Shown here: positions 13,766-25,229 of the stretch, one piece after another
Layout of the letters: the number at the start of each line of letters is the position of its first letter
How positions within the stretch are numbered: the stretch's first letter is position 1
Origin: Leuctra nigra
Lineage: Eukaryota; Arthropoda; Insecta; Plecoptera; Leuctridae
Direction: 5' to 3'
Length of the DNA: 64,000 bases
NCBI GenBank assembly: GCA_934045905.1
Contig: OW203761.1
Location: 37,097,321 to 37,161,320 of the forward strand
Translations under genes and position numbers: made by a program
The notes under the pieces: generated by a model
Database searches by the model: none
Told to the model about the DNA's origin: nothing
Seen by the model: only the letters and a program-made list of their open reading frames with translations

Positions 13766-16700
13766 GTACAACAGGAGGCCATATTGAGTAACATTCAATT
13801 ATATTTCGGGAATATGCAACGGAGATGGCTAATATAATTTAAACAATAGCTACATACAGTCGAGCTGACGAAGTCTGTGGCTTGTAGAAGGCAAGATTCG
13901 GAGTTCCTAATCTTAATTCTACACCGAATTTCTGTTGTTTTATTAATCCCGTATCAATAACATTTGGAAGAGCTTAGTAAATCTAATGTAAGTACACATT
14001 ACGCGGTGCTGCCGCCTGAGGGGTGAATTTTAAACTTGTCGTTGTTTAATCTCTTAAAGCTACATTAATTATTAAGAAGTCTTACTGCTAAGATTGAATA
14101 TCTGAATCACTAAGATGTATGGAACAAGTTTACGACGAAACGAATGCGATTATTAGTTCTGGTTGTTTACCTCGAGTAAATATATTATTCGTCAAATAGC
14201 ACGACTTTAAAGCTGTCTATTTGGTATATTGCTTTATTCAACCCGACTCACTTTATTATTTCAAATCTTCAGTAGAATAGATAAACCGTGTAGTTTCAAT
14301 TTTTAAAATTACCTAATATTTACCTGATTCATACTAATGTTTTACTTGCTCAAAATGAATGAAACGTATTTTTCGTAGGTGTTGTTGTTTGGCTGTCAAC
14401 ATCTCAAGGCATTTCCGAAGCAAGAATAGTATCTGAAAACAATGTAAAACACGGAATTGTGGTGATTACACGGTGTATAACGCGCTGTAACGTGTCCAAG
14501 TTCATCCGCTTCCGACCAGCCTCTAGGGAGCAGTGGCGAGAACTACTGGAATGGCGATGGTTATTGGTAAGGGCGTGAATTGGGAGTAAGGGCCTCTTAA
14601 AGGTTCATAAATAAAGAAGCGAATAACATGGACGTCATTTACAGACTGTACGCTCGGCCATATTGTCTATCGAGGGCATGAGAAAAGAAATGACTAGTCG
14701 AAGGTTTCTACACTTCATTCAATGAATTGCAGCGAGCTCCCGATTCAAAGCACGAACCTAAGGCTAGCAAGAAACTGTTGGGCATCCTGGATTGCAAGTT
14801 ATTGACTGTATGAAACCAGTGGATAGAATCTTGTACAGAGTTGAAGTGTACCCTCTTGCAGTTTCCCTCGAGTCGCGTCATCATCATCATCATCATCATC
14901 ATCAGGGAGCGGATCCTCCCTAGTCTAATACATTGTCAGCACCAGACTTTGGTCTCATGAAACATGATCTCAGGCGACCCTCCACCCCTTCCACCCCTCA
15001 TCTATCCCCACCCCTTCCCAGATAATAGGATGCAGACAAAGTTAGAACATCGCAAAAACACGGAGAATTTGCTTTTTAATCGTATTCTGTTTGGGATCAA
15101 AGCTTCGTTTGCGAAAAAGTTTTCTCATACTACTATAAAAGTTACATTGTAAAAAGCTTGTTTCAATTCTTTGATTTGTCATTGCTACATAACTTTACGA
15201 TTGTACTAAAATACAGTATTTTTCATCAGAAAGATGATATCTGATATTTATACGTCCTTTTGATGCTTTTATACTTTTAGATGAAACCGAACTACTTAAA
15301 TATAGCTACTTTGTAAACAAGGAGGAAATGTCAACACATAAGTGAACAGAACTAGGAAGTTACTGAGACGAATTTAATTAAACTTCAACGTATGAAATTA
15401 CTATCTTTACTCAATAATCTGATAGTATTTTGCATATTGAACATTTCACAACCTCCTGGTATGTTGTGATAGTTTCACCCTATCGTGGTGATACCTCTCA
15501 GCAACTCATATAATACAACAATATGCAAAGAGATTGAGAAAACTGTGAGAATTGCTTTGGTTTACAATAACTTCACTGAAATATGTGTTTTCCAGTAACG
15601 AGTTATGAGTTTTTTAAGCGACAATATAAGTCTCAGCAGTTCTACAATAAGAACAAACACAATTCAACTTGTGTAATATTATACCCCAGGCGGCAATTAA
15701 AACAGGATGCATAACCCTCAGCAATAATATTATTATATTGTTCACTCTCTGGTAATTCAGTTGTTTCTAAGAGATAATGTCTTCGGTGTAATTGTGTAAA
15801 AATGTATTTCTACTGTAAACCACAATGAAATTAACCTCGCCACCGAGTGCTTCTATATTAGAATATAGTTCGAATTGCCAACTAATCTGAAACTTGTTGC
15901 GATTTTGAATCTTTATTCCTGTCACGCCCCACGTTTTCAGGAGAGCTGCGTTGCGTACGCCTGCGAGTGACTCGAATCCACTCCCGAATGACTCCCAGTC
16001 ATTCCCGGAGAAGGAGGAGAGGAGGAGGACGAGGAGTGAGGACAGTCTGAAATCATCCCTCCCGTCAAACCGGGCCCTCGCCACGGCTCTCAAAACACTG
16101 ACATAACAATTGAATAACGATTTTTCTTTCTCTCTTCCCCAAACCATTTTCTTTATCGGGTATATTCGACGTGAACGTGGCAGCTCGCGAGAAGGAAATG
16201 AGAAAAATACACTCTTTAGTTTCCAGATGTCTCGAAATTTAGACATCTCGTTGTCACTGTTTTATTCAGAGCTCTCCGATTAAATAATAAAGAAATCGAA
16301 CATGGCATCTCCGTCGAAGTGTCTCTACAATATCAAGTGTAATATATTTCTGCAGAGAAGCGATCGTCTTGCAAGTTATGGGATGACATAAAACTTGTCG
16401 TAGATAAAAAAAAAAGTTAGAAGAATGAAAGAACCTTCATCGCTGGCTTCTGGACTTTATAGGATGATTCAGATTTCAGAGTCAATGCCACCGTATCACT
16501 TGGGGGATGATAATACTCATGCTTGATAGATAACTTCAATGGATACGTCCTATCTCCATGGACAGAGGGGTGGAAGCGTGCTTGAGACATACAAGAATAG
16601 CGTCGTCGGGAGCTGGGTTGAAGAGCTCGCCTGATTCCGCCGGCAATCTGCGAGCCGGCTGGCGCTATCAAGCGCCGCGATATTGAAAGCCCGATGAAAA

Positions 16701-19065
16701 GAATCGCATTCTACTCTTGAATGTGTTGATTAATCCTCGACGACGTTGGCGCATGATTGCTCGAGATGACGCCATTTGCAGCTCGCTTCCAAACATGAAT
16801 GCAAAGCGTTAAGCTAATCCTTAAACATATTTGAATGAGGCGTTGCATTTTAGCACTTTGCTGCCTTTAGAATGGAGTCTGAATATTCGACGACGACTTA
16901 TCAATATTCCTCTGGGTGCCTACTTAGACGTCGGCGTCGGGGTTGCATGGGATTGGGGGCGTCGTGCATTGTTCGACGTCAATAGAACACTTGACGGTGA
17001 GCTGAAATCTCTCCAGGTTGACAAGTAGTCGCCGTCCGCGTGGTATGAGAGAGGGGGGGGGGGTCTGCGAGAAGGATGCAATGAGCTTGGCAAACATACG
17101 AGCCTCCATTGTGTGGCGATGAAAGGAACTAATTTCATGGGATGCCACCGAGAACTACTTCCGGAGGCGTCGCATCTCCGATGACACACTATCGAACTAG
17201 CTGATTGGGATGGGCTCTCTGGACAAAGAGTTTTAAAAATTTGACACGGTTTGTCGTCATTCGTTGTAGACTCTTCATCGCATTCTTTATTTTCTGATTT
17301 AGTTCTCTTTCAATTCGTAACCGAAGTAGATGATATGGAAGCGGACAGAACGAGATTACATTCTATACAATATAGCACGTCGATATCTAGTAGTTTTATT
17401 TTGTACTTTGCTCTCCTTCTAAAACATGATTAAAAGCCGCAGGAGCACCTCTTGACCCAACTACGAAGTCACTCACCATTCTGACCTGAAGTTCTATTCT
17501 CGACGAAATATAGATCCACCTTCGCAATCAATAACTCCCTCGTGCCTTTTGTTTTCTGCATTGTAACCAGAATCAGTGGGTGGCCTAGAGACGTAATAAC
17601 TTCTCCATCCAATAATACGATATTCTGTTATTTCTTTTCATAACTCGCGTGCACGTCACCTGTTCTCTCCGACCGAGCCAGCGTCGTCGGTGCTGAGCCG
17701 TGCGTCATTGCGCCACGGTGCGGGAGGCTCAACTCAATATACATTAACGTCACAAGGTGTCTCCTTCAGGTCAAGTCGTGGGGCCGCGATACATTCTTCA
17801 CGGCAAATAAATGTTCAAGTCAAAGATAGATGATGCTGAACGAAGTTGTGGACTTATTGATCGTTTCAGGATTATGTCAATCGCCCGATGTATGTATATG
17901 AAAATTATAAAAGTGTATTTCACAAATTGTTTTATTGGCCTCTAAGAAAGCTTCCAAATATGCAATTAAAACTGTTGGAATCTTATTATTTTGCATTATC
18001 CCACTTAACCAATGTTCCAAGCATACCAAATGCAATTTAGGCGTAAGAAGCACGAACGAGACAAATCGACTTGACCTGTTCTTGTCTCCACATAGCGGCA
18101 ACGATCGACAGATGTTTGTACATAGTGTAGTGCACTTAGTCTCAATCTTTCATGGTATATTGCAACTCAGTTTATTTATTTGTAGCGTGCAGTCTCATAT
18201 TTATATTGCTTTTCAAATGTGATGCAAATGGTGGATAACTTTGATCTTGGACATCTCAGAACCAGTTTGTTCGTTTGATGTAACCGGTGTAACACTGAAA
18301 CTTTCAGTGACATTCTATTTAAACTAAAGTTAGACATCACAACACATGTCTTTCCATCACTTATGTGGACCTCTACCGGGCAAACTGTGAAGCTCAAGCT
18401 GCATGACAAAAAGGATTCTCGTAATGACAAGAATGAAATTATCGACTTCTCTCTCATGCTAACAAAGTATCAGATTCATTTCACTCTGCATCTTGCTCCT
18501 GGTTCTAGCCAGCTATTGGAATGGGTAACAAAGTCGCCGTTACCAGCGAGGGGTGCGGATATGGCTGCAAACTCCGATTACAAACATAGAATTGCGACGA
18601 ACTTTTATAGCGAAAGTTACAATGAAGGGAAGAAACGTAAAAATGGTCTTGTACAAATGGCTGGCTTGAAGATCATTCCCAAGGCGAGGCAAATTCCACA
18701 CTTCCTTGTCGAATGATATTACATTTGATTTGATTTCACTTCCCGGCTGCTCCAAAATATCCCCCTGTTTCTGCGCGTGTAGATTCCATGAGAAAAACAA
18801 AGATCGCTGTAAAGATTCTTGAGTATAAAATATTAAATTAGATGTTCAGTTTGTCTAGTTTCATATAATGTATTGTTATTAATAATTATAACTTCTTATT
18901 TTTCATTCTCAATTACATAGCTAATTGGTTACTAATTATTATTATTATTTTCATTTTATTCACAGTAAGTATGTTCTATTACAAAACTAACTGGTAGGTA
19001 TTACATTGTTAATCCAAAAATAATCCATATTTTTTAGGAAATAACATACATATTTAAATAGGAGG

Positions 19066-19380
19066 TCATGTTAATACTCTTCTTAGTATATGAGATGTTC
19101 CAAGGACAGCGATCTTCTGCACTTCTTTCCAACATGGATTTCCTGGAATGGTCTTCACATAATCTTCAAAATTAGTTGTTACTGTGCCCAGTGCTCCGAC
19201 AATGATTGGTAGTACTGTAGTCTTTAATCCCCACATCCTTTTAACTTCGATTTCCAAATCTCTGTACTTCAATTTCTTCTCAGATTCCTTCTTCATGACA
19301 TTGGCTTCCATTGGAATGGCTACATCGATGATCAGACAAGTTCGTTCCTCGGTGTTTTTGATAATAAAATCAGGTTTTAT
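19066..19380 (-). mobile_element. LINE (non-LTR retrotransposon) ORF2 C-terminal fragment
   Basis: On the minus strand an open frame runs from about 19380 to the stop at 19066. It reads KPDFIIKNTEERTCLIIDVAI, then a lysine/glutamate-rich stretch (KKLKYRDLEIEVKRMW), then PIIVGALGTV and finally KIAVLGTSHILRRVLT before the stop. These phrases are the well-known C-terminal tail of many invertebrate LINE-type reverse transcriptase proteins, downstream of the RT domain. No RT domain (FADD/YADD) is present, so this is a 5'-truncated copy, as is usual for LINEs. The homology stops around 19380, next to short TTATTATTATTA repeats. Inactive. Confidence 0.8.
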
Positions 19381-21033
19381 TATTATTATGCCTTCTTTAG
19401 CCTATTTACAAGTGTAGTTATGCAGTGAGAATGACAATGCAGAAGACAATTGACGTTATTTACAGAAAAAGCATAACAAATACTCGTGCACAAAAAAGCA
19501 TAATTACAGAATAATTTGATACAATAGTACGAGTCAAGTTTTTACATGGGTCAGTTGAAATAGAGCTTAATTACATAGAAACATATCGGGTCAGTTGAAG
19601 AGCATAATTACATAAAAAAACATATCATAAACATATTGCATAAGAACATAGGGTTCTAATTAAATTGCAGGGATAAGTGCAAAAGCAATGGATAGTAGAA
19701 GTTCATTGTGCGTGACTCAATATTTTTCTAATTAATTTATATGTTTTATTATTATTATTTTCCTTTATTTTCATTCTCAATTACATATTATTACAAATGA
19801 ATTACAAATTATTATTATAATTATTAATTTAATTTAATTTATTTTAGTGAGTAGATTGAATTGTCTTGAGGTCTTGATTGCATTTTAATGCAGGATGTGT
19901 TCGCATCTTGAACACGAAGTCCGAAAAACTACCGCGAACAAAACTTTCAAACTCACTTTGATAATATGTGTTGTCAAAAGTTTGTAAATAAAGATCTCAA
20001 TTCTGTTAATACTTTACCACAATTAATGATTTCCATAGGAATCAACTAGTTTATTTTTGTTTGGGTACCTACCTAATATATTGATTGTAAACACTGCATA
20101 CATTTCTATTTTGTGTTAAATAATAAATCAACGAAGTTGTCCCTTGATGTTTAATGCTGTTTTCAAAGCATTTCTACTAAGCGGTTTCCAGCTAACATCG
20201 GTATATTACACAATTCGATTTCGAAAGTTCCGCCTGGGGATGGAATTGCTGTGAATGTGAACCCACCGCATTATGTATTTTATAAATAGTCATCAGAAGC
20301 GCGAGTGAATGGATCTGCCGCCAGCACCTGTGCCCAAATGTTATAAATAAACCAGCGAAGTTTTATAAAAGCCGAAGTCTCATTGAGACCCGCTCATTCG
20401 TCTTGTAGCTGAATCTTGGACACTGCCAGGGACGTCTATTTCAACATTTCCTATTAATTGCCCTCTGTTTTCCGACGCCTATTGAGAATAATAATATATT
20501 CAAGAAAGATTGAGAATACTAATATATTCAAGCTTTCTTTGCTCTTGATGAATTTTGTTTACACAAATAACACATGCTGCAGTATATCAAACATTATTGT
20601 TTTTTCTACAACAATCATATACATTTATCACATTTATTTTTGTATTTTTTCGTCACTAACAAATGGTTTTAAAATAACGGTTAGTTAAAAATGTATATGG
20701 GTTATGTCTTAGCCAAATGGATACCTATCATTGAATAGGCTAGATCCTTTGAATAGATTGAAACGTTATCAGGTCAATTTGTACATTCCTGTTCCAATAA
20801 CTGTTCCAATGCTGTTCCAATCCTTAGATATTGTATCCAAGATGAAAGCTTATGTAATCAACTGGACCAAAGACTTACTTAACTTACTAAGAATAATAAC
20901 TTCAAAAATGAATCAAAGAATACGATATTATGATATTGTGTTATACAATTAGGTCATTGAAAGCTACTTGTCTTTACCTGCATGACTGGATGACTGTAAA
21001 GATGCATTTCAAGCGTGGATTTTATTCTGTCCC

Positions 21034-21175
21034 ACTAAGGGTCAGTTTTTCAATACTCTGCTAAAACCATTAGTTAGAACGGCCATTCAAGGAATGTCAT
21101 GGGTTGTTGCCATGGCAATATAATCCTAATCAACTGTTTAAAATGTAGCAGAGTTTTGAAAAACTTGTCCTAAGT
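21034..21175. mobile_element. 142-bp hairpin MITE (same family as the one at 54.4 kb)
   Basis: Termini ACTAAGGGTCAGTTTTTCAA and the inverted ...TTGAAAAACTTGTCCTAAGT pair over about 30 bp. The middle contains CATTCAAGGAATG, shared with the related copy at 54.4 kb. Confidence 0.65.
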
Positions 21176-21617
21176 AAAGAGTCGTTGCTATTCTTCCTTC
21201 GAAATCGTTGGTTCAAATCCGGCCTAAATCTTGATGGAGGTGCCGGGTTGAACTTAGCAGATGGAGGAGCCAACTTCAAGGACTTATTTCACCTATTACC
21301 CGGCGCACAAAAAAACATGTTAAAGAGCTCTATTTCTGTAAGTGCAAGTAAGTTATAACCGCTAGCTCTATGATAACTCGCCCCCAACATTCGGGGGAGA
21401 TGTTATTTATTTGACGCAGGCAGTGGTTGGTTGGTCGAAAGCCCCAGCATGCAGTGAGGCTGTGAAAAATGTGCGAGTAACACCAGTAGAATGAGTCTAA
21501 CAGTCTGGACCACGATTGTGGTGCAATTTACGACGATTCAAAAAGAGAATTTTATTTCCTCATTATACCGTTCCATTATGTACTCACACAACTTGCCATA
21601 ACGGAGAGTAATACATA

Positions 21618-22739
21618 CCAGAAAAAACACTCCGTGTAAAAATACCAGCCAAGTCTCTTTAACTATAAAAAAAAATAGAAGAAATCTAAAAATTCAGCAC
21701 TGAAAAGGAGTGATATCAAAAAAGGAGCCAAGTCAACGAATTTTCCAAATTTTAATAGTACCATTGAAATAAAAATATCAACCCCCGAGAAATACTTAAA
21801 AAAAGGACTTGGCGCATCGTTTTTTTAAAGACACTTTTCTATCCTAAAAGTATAGGAAGAACTCTACAAGTATATTTTCCTGAGTATATCACATTCATTA
21901 TCGACGAATCATACTACGTTTTAATATAACTAGTACTCTTACCTACTGGCAGTTTTGGTATTTTGTCAATATTCAGAGGAAATAAACGGATAAACGAATA
22001 ACGAATAAACGGAAGCGGCCTAGTCTATTCGTTATTGCCACTATTTCTAGGGTCATATTAATCAATCATACTTCTCAATATCGTGACTGAGGGAAATAGC
22101 GAAAGCGCTCATTACAAGAAGGCCGTCAATGAGATTTGTATAAGTGACTAGTGCACTGAGCCATGCTGCTCAAATAATTACTGACTAGATTTTTATCTAA
22201 AGTAATACGTTATGTAATTTATGAATTTTTTTGGTATAAAATGTTAATTAATAGCAATTAATTACACGGCGAGAAGGTTCAAAGTATAATGCTGTAGTAG
22301 GTATGTTGATGTACCCACAAAACTATAGGTACCTACCAATCACAAACACAACTGTTCTGTATTTATTGCTTGTAAGACAATGCTATGTTTCTTTGCGTAC
22401 TTATATTTAAATTTAAAATATTTTACAGAATGTTCAATATTTAATTTGAAAGTTTTGTCCCAATTTTTCTAGGCATTTCTGAACTACGTAGTATGTGAGT
22501 GGCATAAGCTTAAGAATAGAAAAATGTCTTTAAAAAAACGATGCGCCAAGTCCTTTTTTTAAGTATTTCTCGGGGGTTGATATTTTTATTTCAATGGTAC
22601 GATTAAAATTTGGAAAATTCGTTGACTTGGCTCCTTTTTTGATATCACTCCTTTTCAGTGCTGAATTTTTAGATTTCTTCTATTTTTTTTATAGTTAAAG
22701 AGACTTGGCTGGTATTTTTACACGGAGTGTTTTTTCTGG
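21618..22739. mobile_element. DNA transposon with ~230-bp terminal inverted repeats, non-autonomous
   Basis: The left end (CCAGAAAAAACACTCCGTG...) and the right end (...CACGGAGTGTTTTTTCTGG) are inverted copies. They stay almost identical for about 230 bp: 21618-21855 against 22515-22739, with a few mismatches and small indels. The ~650-bp centre is AT-rich and non-coding. A TA immediately precedes the left end and TA occurs two bases after the right end, so a TA target duplication is possible but not clean. I could not assign a superfamily. Confidence 0.8.
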
Positions 22740-22930
22740 GATATCACTTCTTTTGTTAGTTTATTCATACAGCTTGTAGCACATGTCCGAGCAGTGACTA
22801 ATTTCTTTAAAAAAATACGCCTCAACCGATTTGGTTACTATGAAAAGTTGCGTTTGGTATAAGATGAAAATGATTATCCAAGAAGAATAGCTTAAGTTTC
22901 GTTATAATCGATCCAGCCGTTTTCGATACA

Positions 22931-23530
22931 TGACGTCACTTCCGGTTTTGAAATAGCGGCCGAATTCCGGTATAGGTAATAAGAAAACAATCTAGTTTTA
23001 TCTAGTTGATACCTTCATGAACGACCATCTGAATTCCTAATCCCTATATTTCCGTAAAATCGGTCATGCCGTTTGTAATATATGACGTCACTTCCGGTTT
23101 CATTTAGTGGTTCCTGCCGCCATTTCCGGTACCATTAATTTATTTATTCATTTTTCACAATTGATTTTTCAAATAAATAGCAGAATGAATACGCAGGAGC
23201 TAGTTCAGTTGCAATCGGTACAGGCGTTTTAGATATATGACGTCACTTCCGGTTTCAGGAATGGCGGCCGAGAACACTGCTACCTTGAATATATAAATTG
23301 TATTGTCTATGTTACAATGTAAGTTAATTATGTACGTATTTTAAGTATAATTTGTTGAAATAAGTTAAATATTGCGTATTTATGACGTCACTTCCGGTTT
23401 AGAAAATAAGAAAATAATATTTTTTTTATTGATACTTCATAAAGATGACCATCTAAATCGAATGGCGCTAATTTCGTTCTAATCGGTCCAGACGTTTTTG
23501 AGTTATGACGTCACTTCCGGTTTAAAAATG
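22931..23530 (+). repeat. Degenerate ~150-bp tandem array with a conserved CRE+ETS-like core
   Basis: The 15-mer TGACGTCACTTCCGG occurs five times in the same orientation: 22931, 23083, 23238, 23383 and 23506 (spacings 152, 155, 145, 123). Each copy is followed by TTT. Most are preceded by a degenerate ATCGGTCnAGnCGTTT box, and three are followed by (A)TGGCGGC or AGCGGCC. Outside these words the units have diverged strongly. TGACGTCA is the consensus CREB/ATF site and CTTCCGG an ETS core; function here is inference. Confidence 0.8.
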
Positions 23531-23549
23531 GCGGCACAAAAAATCACAA

Positions 23550-23940
23550 GAGGCAAGGTATCATCAGACGCCAAAAGTGCATATGTGGTAAAAGTTTCAG
23601 GTCGATCGGTTTAGCCGTTTAGGCTGTGGCGCTGTCAACAGGGTTTCCTGATATCATCATCATCATCATCTTCAGAATCAGAAAGTGGTGTAATTTCACT
23701 GTTTTCTCGGTCCTCTAGCGCGCAAATGGCATAACCTATTGTTCCCAAATTTGGTATATGTAGTGGGGTGGGCCATAGCTCGAAATTAAGACATTTCACA
23801 ACAATGTGAGATTTTCCAATTTTAAGATCCAGTAGGCCGAAAATGCCATGTTGTTGCTTACAGTAAAAGTGTTTGGTCTGCTCCTCAGTTTATTAGGCAT
23901 TTACGGTATGTTGAGTGACTGTGAGTGTATAGTACGACTT
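23550..23940 (+). repeat. Dispersed repeat shared with 45.1-45.4 kb
   Basis: This stretch shares ordered short blocks with 45080-45410: CATCAGA..CAAAAAGTGCA, ATGGTAAAA..GT.TCA, CCAGTAGGC.GAAAA and CTTGGCTG.GTGG (the last at 23937 and 46324). It is an old repeat family of unknown type adjoining the CRE/ETS array. Confidence 0.5.
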
Positions 23941-24963
23941 GGCTGGGTGGAGCGACCGCTCCACTAGATTTCAAAACCGTGTTATTAAGAAGAGGGACGA
24001 TAACAATAATGTATTATTGAAATGAAATGGGTTATTATCGTGTATGAAACAACTTTATTTGTGCCGACGTTTCGAGGTCCGTGGTGATCTCTTTTTCAAG
24101 GCAAAAATAATGTAAAATAATGTATTATTTGTGTATTGCTTGTCATTACAATTTGCATAAATTAACTTAAGGCATGTTTTTATTTAATGTAGTGTAACTG
24201 TGTTCATGCAGCTTTCTCCAGAATTCCACAATTAGTTTTAAATTAGAATTAGAGTTTGAATTCAACTTTTCTTTTACAAGAAACCTGCTCATATAGTAAC
24301 GACTCAATTGGGGTAATATTGTATATTGTAAGTTTTTGACGTGCATATTTCATTTGTATTAGATAGTTTGTACCAATTTAAAACTGAAGTACGTTGATAT
24401 TAATGTATACGGTTGACCTTGAAGTATATAGCTTTGAAGTCGCTTACAACCGTGCATGGAAATCGTGAGCTTCCACCATTCACTAATTAAACTTAACTTT
24501 TCCTGCTGTACATAATTTGGAGACAAAAAAAATCATTTTAAATTAATTAATTCCGATCAGAATTGTTGAGACTAGCAAATATTGGTTGATCAGCGATGTT
24601 CTGCTCGTGCCCAATGTCACTTAGGTGCAGAAAATGTGACTCTGCACATGTTTGATTCTTTAAATAAAAACCAAATTTAATGAAAAACAGACTATGAGTT
24701 GGCATTTTTAAATTGTGGTAAGCCGAGAAAATTTCGTTCAAACGAAGTGAACAATATATTGTCATTGACTCAATGGATCTTGACTCATTTCAGTAATTGG
24801 CCAAATGAACTGTTCGTGCAATATTAATTGACAACTTTACTATCTTCATACTACCAAGTTCTCTCACTCCAAGCTGTGAAAGATTCTCCAAACATATTGC
24901 TTCATAAGATTTGTCGCTTAGTCAAAGATATTATATCAACTGTCCAGAGAAGACAGCAGAGAG

Positions 24964-25229
24964 TATTAGTCTTAACATTGCCCAGACATGTATGTGATTA
25001 GGTCATGTGGTACACGACGGACCCTTCTAGTCTCATCACAATGCACTGTGACGTCAGAGCTGACACGAGTCGAGTCTGCTTTGACTCTCAAAGGTATTAG
25101 TCTTAATATTGCCCATCGGTCCAGATATGTATGTGATTGGGTCATGTGGTACATGACGGACCCTTCTAGTCTCATCACAATGCACTGTGACGTCAGAGCT
25201 GACACGAGTCGAGTCTGCTTTGACTACTC
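24964..25229 (+). repeat. ~130-bp recent tandem duplication
   Basis: Unit 1 (about 24964-25089) and unit 2 (about 25094-25229) share TATTAGTCTTAA, ATTGCCC, GTCATGTGGTACA, a 60-bp identical block around TGACGTCAGAGCTGACACGA and the end GTCTGCTTTGACT. Unit 2 has an extra 8-base TCGGTCCA-like insert. Mirror ORFs on both strands are a by-product. Confidence 0.88.

Larger units (their letters stand above)
8020..18999. other. No gene recognised; hairpins and small repeats only
   Basis: Apart from the GACGC hairpins, the 11.6-kb MITE, a short TATCACTTATACCTG tandem (11352-11407) and the 13.6-kb tandem repeat, I see no convincing exons. ORFs up to 159 codons (15767-16246, minus) lack domain signatures. 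Confidence 0.5.

Noticed and set aside
15767..16246. 159-codon minus-strand ORF
   Set aside because: Longest single frame in the left half, but it has no domain, repeats or signal pattern I recognise, and it overlaps a locally GC-rich stretch where chance ORFs are longer.
22931..23530. CRISPR array
   Set aside because: Repeats are short cores in ~150-bp diverged units with irregular spacing, in an animal genome with no cas genes.
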